Below are positions 5,536 through 9,264 of a stretch of DNA of 9,264 nt, piece by piece. Both the position numbers and the translations under genes were made by a program. Every line of letters starts with the position of its first letter. Position 1 is the first letter of the stretch. Under the pieces are notes generated by a model. That model was not told the DNA's origin, ran no database searches, and saw only the letters and a list, made by a program, of their open reading frames with translations. The DNA comes from Deferribacteres bacterium (GTDB lineage: Bacteria; Nitrospirota; Thermodesulfovibrionia; UBA6902): contig JAADFS010000024.1 of the NCBI GenBank assembly GCA_013152795.1, forward strand, positions 1 to 9,264, written 5' to 3'.

Positions 5536-6882
5536 TCAGTAATTAAGCGCTGCCGCGGCATCAACCCGTCCCCAGCCGTAGGTCGGATCCCAGCCTGCCG
5601 GACCGAGGTCCTTCGCCGTGCTTTGCAGGGCCTCTCTTACATTGTCGGGTCCTGTAATGCCGTTTGCGATGAGTAGTGCAGCCACACCGGCTACATGGGG
5701 GGTGGCCATTGACGTACCCTGGTAGTAAAAGTAACCCCAGTCATCGGTTGAGGAACCGAATGTCTGCTGGAGAATCCCGTCCACATATCCGTCGCCGTTC
5801 TGATCCACTTTTGTATCACCACCGGGTGCCACTATGTCCAGGCTCGGACCATAGTTGGAGTAATAAGAGAGGGTCTCGTCATAGCGCGTGGCTCCCACGG
5901 CGATGACATAAGCATCGTAAGCTGCCGGATAACCTATAACGTCCGAGCCGTCGTTGCCGGCTGCGGCCACTATGGTTACTCCCTTGTTATAGGCATAGGC
6001 AAGGGCCTCTTCCAGGGTGGTTGAGGGGCTGGGGCCGCCCAGGCTCATGTTGATTACATCCGCACCGTTGTTGGCAGCGAAATAAATTCCCTCCGCAATG
6101 TCCGCATATGTGCCGGAGCCGTTTTTATCCAGAACTTTTACAGGCATGATGGATGTATTGAAGGCTATCCCGGCCACGCCTATCCCGTTGTTTGTACTCT
6201 GGGCAATGGTACCTGTGACGTGTGTGCCGTGTCCTTCATCATCATTGGGGTGTGCATCATCATTAACAAAATCATAGCCTGCCACAAAGTTGGTATTTGC
6301 AAGGTCGGGCGCAAGATAGTATGCCGTAACACTGCCTGTGCTGCCGCCGCCTTTACGTGTGATGCCGCTGGATTTTCTTCCTCCGCCCCTGCCGCCTCTG
6401 CTGCTGGTGCTCTCAGTATAATTTTCATATGCCACGCCGGTGTCTATCACCGCCACTATTACGGACGGGTCACCCCTCTGAATCGCCCATGCGGATTTTA
6501 TGTTGATTCCGCCGTACCTGGGATTGTAGAAATTCCACTGATATGAAAACAGCGGATCATTTGGTGTCCAATAAGCATGGGCAATATAGTTCGGTTCGGC
6601 ATATTCAACGTTGGGATTTCTGCTGTAAATATAAGCCAGATCCTCGATATCCACTCCCGCAGGGACATACAGGCGTTTGAACTTCCCCTGCCTGCTTGTG
6701 GAAATAACGGATGTTCCGTGTTTCCGGTTTATTGAACTGATAACCTTATCAGTAACGCCGCTTTTGAACTTTACAATCAATTCATTTTCCACATACATTC
6801 CCCTGCCCATACTTGTACCCGCGAAGACTAAAACCACGATACACGCCAGGGCCAGTATGAGGCTTCTTTTGATAATTTTCAT
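5536..6882 (-). CDS. Secreted subtilisin-family serine protease (S8) with propeptide
   Basis: A 448-residue pre-proprotease, numbered from the ATG at 6882. Residues 1-26 are a Sec signal peptide; 31-100 an I9/fervidolysin-type propeptide (ENELIVKFKSGV, then NVEYAEPNY). The catalytic triad is complete: Asp147 in VAVIDTGV, His218 in GHGTHVTG and Ser391 in GTSMATPHVAG, with oxyanion Asn310 in AAAGND. A Gly/Ser/Arg-rich insert of about 30 residues (156-186) sits between Asp and His. DxNxDGxxxD near 360-369 looks like a calcium-binding loop. A further in-frame ATG at 6888 leaves 1 nt after AAGGAGG (6890-6896), whereas 6882 leaves a normal 7 nt, so 6882 is preferred. It is monocistronic and convergent with acyP. 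It probably acts in the periplasm or outside the cell after self-cleavage; the substrate is unknown. Confidence 0.95.
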   Translation of the reverse strand: MKIIKRSLILALACIVVLVFAGTSMGRGMYVENELIVKFKSGVTDKVISSINRKHGTSVISTSRQGKFKRLYVPAGVDIEDLAYIYSRNPNVEYAEPNYIAHAYWTPNDPLFSYQWNFYNPRYGGINIKSAWAIQRGDPSVIVAVIDTGVAYENYTESTSSRGGRGGGRKSSGITRKGGGSTGSVTAYYLAPDLANTNFVAGYDFVNDDAHPNDDEGHGTHVTGTIAQSTNNGIGVAGIAFNTSIMPVKVLDKNGSGTYADIAEGIYFAANNGADVINMSLGGPSPSTTLEEALAYAYNKGVTIVAAAGNDGSDVIGYPAAYDAYVIAVGATRYDETLSYYSNYGPSLDIVAPGGDTKVDQNGDGYVDGILQQTFGSSTDDWGYFYYQGTSMATPHVAGVAALLIANGITGPDNVREALQSTAKDLGPAGWDPTYGWGRVDAAAALNY

Positions 6883-7125
6883 GGCCATTCCTCCTTGTGC
6901 TGAAATTTATTTGCCCCCCGGATTAAGAGGGAGCGGTTGCGGAAAAAGTTCGATGTTTCATGCTGTTGATCATTGTGAGTTTGAGCCGGATGCAGAGAGT
7001 TATATCCCGAGAAAAATAATGATTTATAAGAACATGTTATATATTTATAAAATTATCATGCCGGGCCGAATAAGTCAAGGAAAAAGTTACCGGGCGGGCA
7101 GTCTAACACGGCTTTGCCGCCCGTG
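6883..7125. other. Spacer between divergent protease and bioB genes
   Basis: It contains the protease ribosome binding site (AAGGAGG on minus, 6890-6896) and an AT-rich block near 7020-7060 with an imperfect palindrome centred on AACATGTT. It also holds a GC hairpin, CGGGCGG (about 7091-7097) with CCGCCCG, overlapping AACACGG/CCGTGTT just before the bioB promoter. No gene is seen. Confidence 0.4.
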
Positions 7126-7155
7126 TTGACTAATAGCTGTTTACAGGTCAATAAT
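7126..7155 (+). promoter_or_regulatory. bioB promoter with possible BirA-type operator
   Basis: TTGACT (7126-7131), an 18-bp spacer and AATAAT (7150-7155), ending 5 nt before the bioB ATG. The same bases form an inverted repeat TTGAC-N16-GTCAA (7126-7130, 7147-7151), similar in layout to BirA operators of biotin genes though not a textbook match. The regulator is inferred. Confidence 0.4.
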
Positions 7156-7160
7156 AGGGG

Positions 7161-8102
7161 ATGCTCCTCACTGAATACGGAAATATCGACAGGAAAGAAG
7201 CCCTGTATTTGTCCGGCGCCCGGGATAGTGAAATGGTTGAGCTTTTTGTCCTCGCAAACAGGGCAAAAGTAAAGCACAGCGGCAAGAGGATTGACCTGTG
7301 TTCCATAATTAATGCCAAATCAGGGGCGTGCCCTGAGGACTGCTCATTCTGCGCCCAGTCTTCACGCAGCAAAAGCAACATCCACGTCTATCCTCTGATA
7401 GACGTGGATGTTGTCCTGGATGCAGCGCGCGTTGCCAGGGAATACGGTGTCAGGCGCTTCTGCACGGTTACAAGCGGCAGGGCCCCCTCGGACAGGGAAC
7501 TGGATAAGATATGCCGCTTCACATCTGCGATAAGGGATAGCGGGCTCCTGCCGTGTGCCACGCTCGGCATGTTGGGTGCCGAACAACTGAAACGGCTGAA
7601 GGATGCCGGACTCAACAGATACCACCATAATCTCGAGACATCCGAGGCGTTTTTCAGTGAAATCTGCACCACTCATACATACAGGGAAAAAATCAGGACA
7701 ATAGAGGCCGCCAAATCCCTTGGTCTTTCCGTTTGCAGCGGTGGTATATTCGGGATGGGCGAGTCATGGGAGGACCGTATTGAAATGGCATTCGCCCTGA
7801 GGGACATCGGCGTTGATTCGGTCCCGATAAACTTCTTCACCCCCATAGACGGGACATCGCTGGCCGGCAGGGCATTGCTGGAGCCTCTGGAGGCCCTGAA
7901 GATCATAGCGATTTACAGGCTCATTCTCCCTGAATCCGAAATAAGGATATGCGGCGGCAGGCCGGCGACCCTCAGGGACCTGAACTCACAGATATTCCTT
8001 GCCGGCGCCGACGGACTCCTGCTCGGCGACTATCTGACAACAAAGGGAAGACGCCCGGAAGATGATCTGCAGATGATCCGGGACATGGGGCTTGAAATAT
8101 AA
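7161..8102 (+). CDS. bioB: Biotin synthase BioB
   Basis: Radical SAM enzyme that inserts sulfur into dethiobiotin, the last step of biotin synthesis, in the cytosol. It has 313 residues, normal for the family. The radical SAM cluster ligands are C57, C61 and C64 in SGACPEDCSFCAQS. Candidate ligands of the sacrificial [2Fe-2S] cluster are C101 (RRFCTVTSG), C132 (PCATLG), C192 (CSGGIFGMGE) and R262. YHHNLETS (154-161) and NFFTPIDGT (224-232) are also diagnostic. An in-frame TAG at 7155-7157 makes the ATG at 7161 the most upstream start; AGGGG touches it directly, so ribosome binding is unusual and the mRNA may be leaderless. Its TAA shares one base with the bioW ATG. A perfect 17-bp palindrome lies inside at 7376-7413. 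Confidence 0.97.
   Translation: MLLTEYGNIDRKEALYLSGARDSEMVELFVLANRAKVKHSGKRIDLCSIINAKSGACPEDCSFCAQSSRSKSNIHVYPLIDVDVVLDAARVAREYGVRRFCTVTSGRAPSDRELDKICRFTSAIRDSGLLPCATLGMLGAEQLKRLKDAGLNRYHHNLETSEAFFSEICTTHTYREKIRTIEAAKSLGLSVCSGGIFGMGESWEDRIEMAFALRDIGVDSVPINFFTPIDGTSLAGRALLEPLEALKIIAIYRLILPESEIRICGGRPATLRDLNSQIFLAGADGLLLGDYLTTKGRRPEDDLQMIRDMGLEI
7376..7413. repeat. Perfect 17-bp inverted repeat inside bioB
   Basis: Bases 7376-7392 and 7397-7413 are perfect inverted complements around a CTCT loop. The DNA encodes about residues 72-84 of BioB (within SNIHVYPLIDVDVVLD) in frame, and the protein looks normal there. Confidence 0.85.
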
Positions 8103-8902
8103 TGCCGCGGCGTCTGTATTACAGCATAAGGATGAGATCCTCCCAGAATGGCGTTCACATATCTGGCGCCGAGGGCATTTATGACAGGCATCTTATCAGT
8201 AGTATGGTGCAGGAGTATACACAGAGGGCTCTGCTTCATGACAGGGGCAGGGCCGATGAAATACGTATTACAGTGGAAGAGCTGAAGGAGACCCCCAGGA
8301 AAATCCCTTCCCTTCCGGTCTGTACGCTCAATACAAGAAACCCCGACGCTGCCAAAAAGGCATCCGTTAAGATTCTCTCTTCCGTGGGGATAAGCGCCAG
8401 GGCTGTCGAAGAGGCGTTTAACGCCATTAATGTCGGCATTACCATGAGGGGTGCCATGCTGATGGATATTGAAGGAGTGAGGCTTGAACCGGACCTCTTG
8501 CGGGGTGTCCGCGTTACAAGAATGGGGATAACCGAGAAGGCATCGAGAGACCTTTCAACGGAGCTGGGAAAATTCGGCCTTGATAACACCACGGTCAAAG
8601 AGGCCGTTATCCTTGCGAGCAAGGTTCACAAGTACCGCATGATTTTAGGCGAGCTGTGTATTTCCGATGATCCGAACTATACGACAGGATATATAGCGAC
8701 GCGCATACACGGATACGTAAGACTGCCCCATATAAAGAAAAGGGGGATACCTTACGGCGGCAGGGCCTTTTTTATTGCCGGCAGGGAGGTGAAAGACCTG
8801 ATCAGGTATCTACAGCGGACACCGGTTATGATTAACAGGATCAATCCCTGCAGGGGGGTTGTGAAACTGAGGGATGTGCTTGAACGGAAATCCGGCAGAT
8901 AA
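8102..8902 (+). CDS. bioW: 6-carboxyhexanoate--CoA ligase (pimeloyl-CoA synthetase) BioW
   Basis: ATP-dependent ligase that joins pimelate to CoA, supplying pimeloyl-CoA for biotin synthesis. It has 266 residues, in the range of the family. Diagnostic parts are the N-terminal YSIRMRSSQNGVHISGAEGI (7-26), ELCISDDPNYTTGYIAT (184-200), HGYVRLPHIKKRG (203-215) and YGGRAFFIAG (218-227). The start ATG overlaps the bioB stop by one base (TAATG), so translation is coupled; the GGGG about 12 nt upstream may help. bioF, bioA and bioD do not follow; a promoter, palindrome and terminator come instead. The pair therefore covers entry into and exit from the pathway, with the middle genes presumably elsewhere. 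Confidence 0.95.
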   Translation: MPRRLYYSIRMRSSQNGVHISGAEGIYDRHLISSMVQEYTQRALLHDRGRADEIRITVEELKETPRKIPSLPVCTLNTRNPDAAKKASVKILSSVGISARAVEEAFNAINVGITMRGAMLMDIEGVRLEPDLLRGVRVTRMGITEKASRDLSTELGKFGLDNTTVKEAVILASKVHKYRMILGELCISDDPNYTTGYIATRIHGYVRLPHIKKRGIPYGGRAFFIAGREVKDLIRYLQRTPVMINRINPCRGVVKLRDVLERKSGR

Positions 8903-8916
8903 GTGTAACTTTTTTG

Positions 8917-8945
8917 TTGACTTTTACTGTAAAAGATGACATTAT
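8917..8945 (+). promoter_or_regulatory. Promoter with palindrome in its spacer
   Basis: TTGACT (8917-8922), a 17-bp spacer and CATTAT (8940-8945). The spacer carries a perfect palindrome CTTTTAC-T-GTAAAAG (8921-8935), which could be an operator for an unknown repressor. A start near 8952 would give either a short RNA ending at the 9015 terminator or the cold-shock gene leader. Confidence 0.4.
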
Positions 8946-8982
8946 ATTTACGAAGTTTTAGAAGTTTTTGTACGCAGTTAGA

Positions 8983-9015
8983 GGCCGCAAAGACTTTTAG
9001 CTTTGCGGCCTTTTT
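8983..9015 (+). terminator. Intrinsic terminator between bioW and the cold-shock gene
   Basis: Perfect 10-bp arms GGCCGCAAAG (8983-8992) and CTTTGCGGCC (9001-9010), an 8-nt loop, then five T. It ends the bioBW transcript, and it also lies within any leader that starts from 8917. Confidence 0.9.
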
Positions 9016-9074
9016 AAATAGATTAGAGTAAGGTCATTTTAGACTTTAGTATTTTATTAAGGAGGTAACGGGTT

Positions 9075-9264
9075 TTGACTGAAGGAAAAGTAAAATGGTT
9101 CAACGAATCCAAGGGCTACGGATTTATCACACCGAAGAAAGCGGCGATATATTTGTCCACTACTCTTCCATCCAGGGCAACGGTTTTAAGACCCTTGTCG
9201 AAGGGGAGTCCGTAAGCTTTGATATTGAAGAAGGCCCGAAAGGTCCGAAAGCTGTAAATGTCGT
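9075..9264 (+). pseudogene. Cold-shock domain protein (CspA family), frameshifted and cut by window edge
   Basis: Small OB-fold RNA chaperone that melts mRNA structure. Start TTG at 9075 with a perfect AAGGAGGT at 9059-9066 and a normal gap to the start. The reading MTEGKVKWFNESKGYGFITPKK includes RNP1 (KGYGFIT). After about 9140 the frame must shift by -1 to continue as SGDIFVHYSSIQGNGFKTLVEGESVSFDIEEGPKG, which carries RNP2 (DIFVHYS). Without the shift the frame ends at the TAA at 9213-9215, giving 46 residues. Loss of one A from an AAGAAAAGC run would explain this, so it is either a real frameshift mutation or a homopolymer sequencing error. The conserved downstream sequence argues that the break is recent or artefactual. 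The C-terminus lies beyond the window. Confidence 0.85.

Noticed and set aside
6677..7129. 150-codon plus-strand ORF
   Set aside because: Mostly antisense to the protease N-terminus; no ribosome binding site or recognisable domain.
9135..9148. Programmed -1 frameshifting in the cold-shock gene
   Set aside because: No canonical slippery heptamer in frame; a lost A in a short A-run is simpler.

Overview
The window is a dense bacterial chromosome segment. Lipoprotein and Sec-type signals, PilZ domains, an FtsH protease and the BioB/BioW pair suggest a Gram-negative, probably anaerobic lineage such as Nitrospirota or a former deltaproteobacterial group. That placement is an inference from gene content only. 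There are no phage genes, complete insertion sequences, CRISPR arrays, tRNAs or rRNAs.

Layout. (1) 1-983, minus: N-terminal 327 residues of ftsH, cut by the window edge. (2) 984-1531: gene-free stretch with a 30-bp inverted pair of REP-like hairpin repeats, two candidate promoters and a strong hairpin. (3) 1532-2938, plus: a small CBM48/isoamylase-early-set protein, a gap holding a candidate structured RNA, then two standalone PilZ proteins (predicted c-di-GMP receptors), closed by an AT-rich terminator. (4) 3173-4702: a TPR lipoprotein on plus that runs 103 bp into a convergent minus-strand pair, a HEAT-like protein (DVU0298-like) and a small NifU-like Cys-rich protein. The pair overlaps by 20 nt and has a long, apparently attenuated leader. 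(5) 5124-5408, plus: acylphosphatase, probably leaderless, followed by another REP-like copy and a 20-bp perfect terminator. (6) 5536-6882, minus: exported subtilisin-family protease with propeptide. (7) 7161-8902, plus: bioB-bioW, sharing one base, behind a promoter with a possible operator. (8) 8903-9264: promoter, palindrome and terminator, then a cold-shock protein gene with an apparent one-base frameshift, cut by the window edge.

How they fit together. bioW makes pimeloyl-CoA and bioB performs the last step of biotin synthesis; the middle steps (bioF, bioA, bioD) are not here. The CBM48 protein and two PilZ proteins form the most suggestive neighbourhood, possibly linking c-di-GMP signalling to an alpha-glucan or surface function, but no enzyme in the window proves this. 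FtsH and the subtilase are separate proteolysis functions. The most unusual signals are non-coding: REP-like hairpins with a compensatory base-pair change, a 17-bp perfect palindrome inside bioB, and several leaders that look structured.
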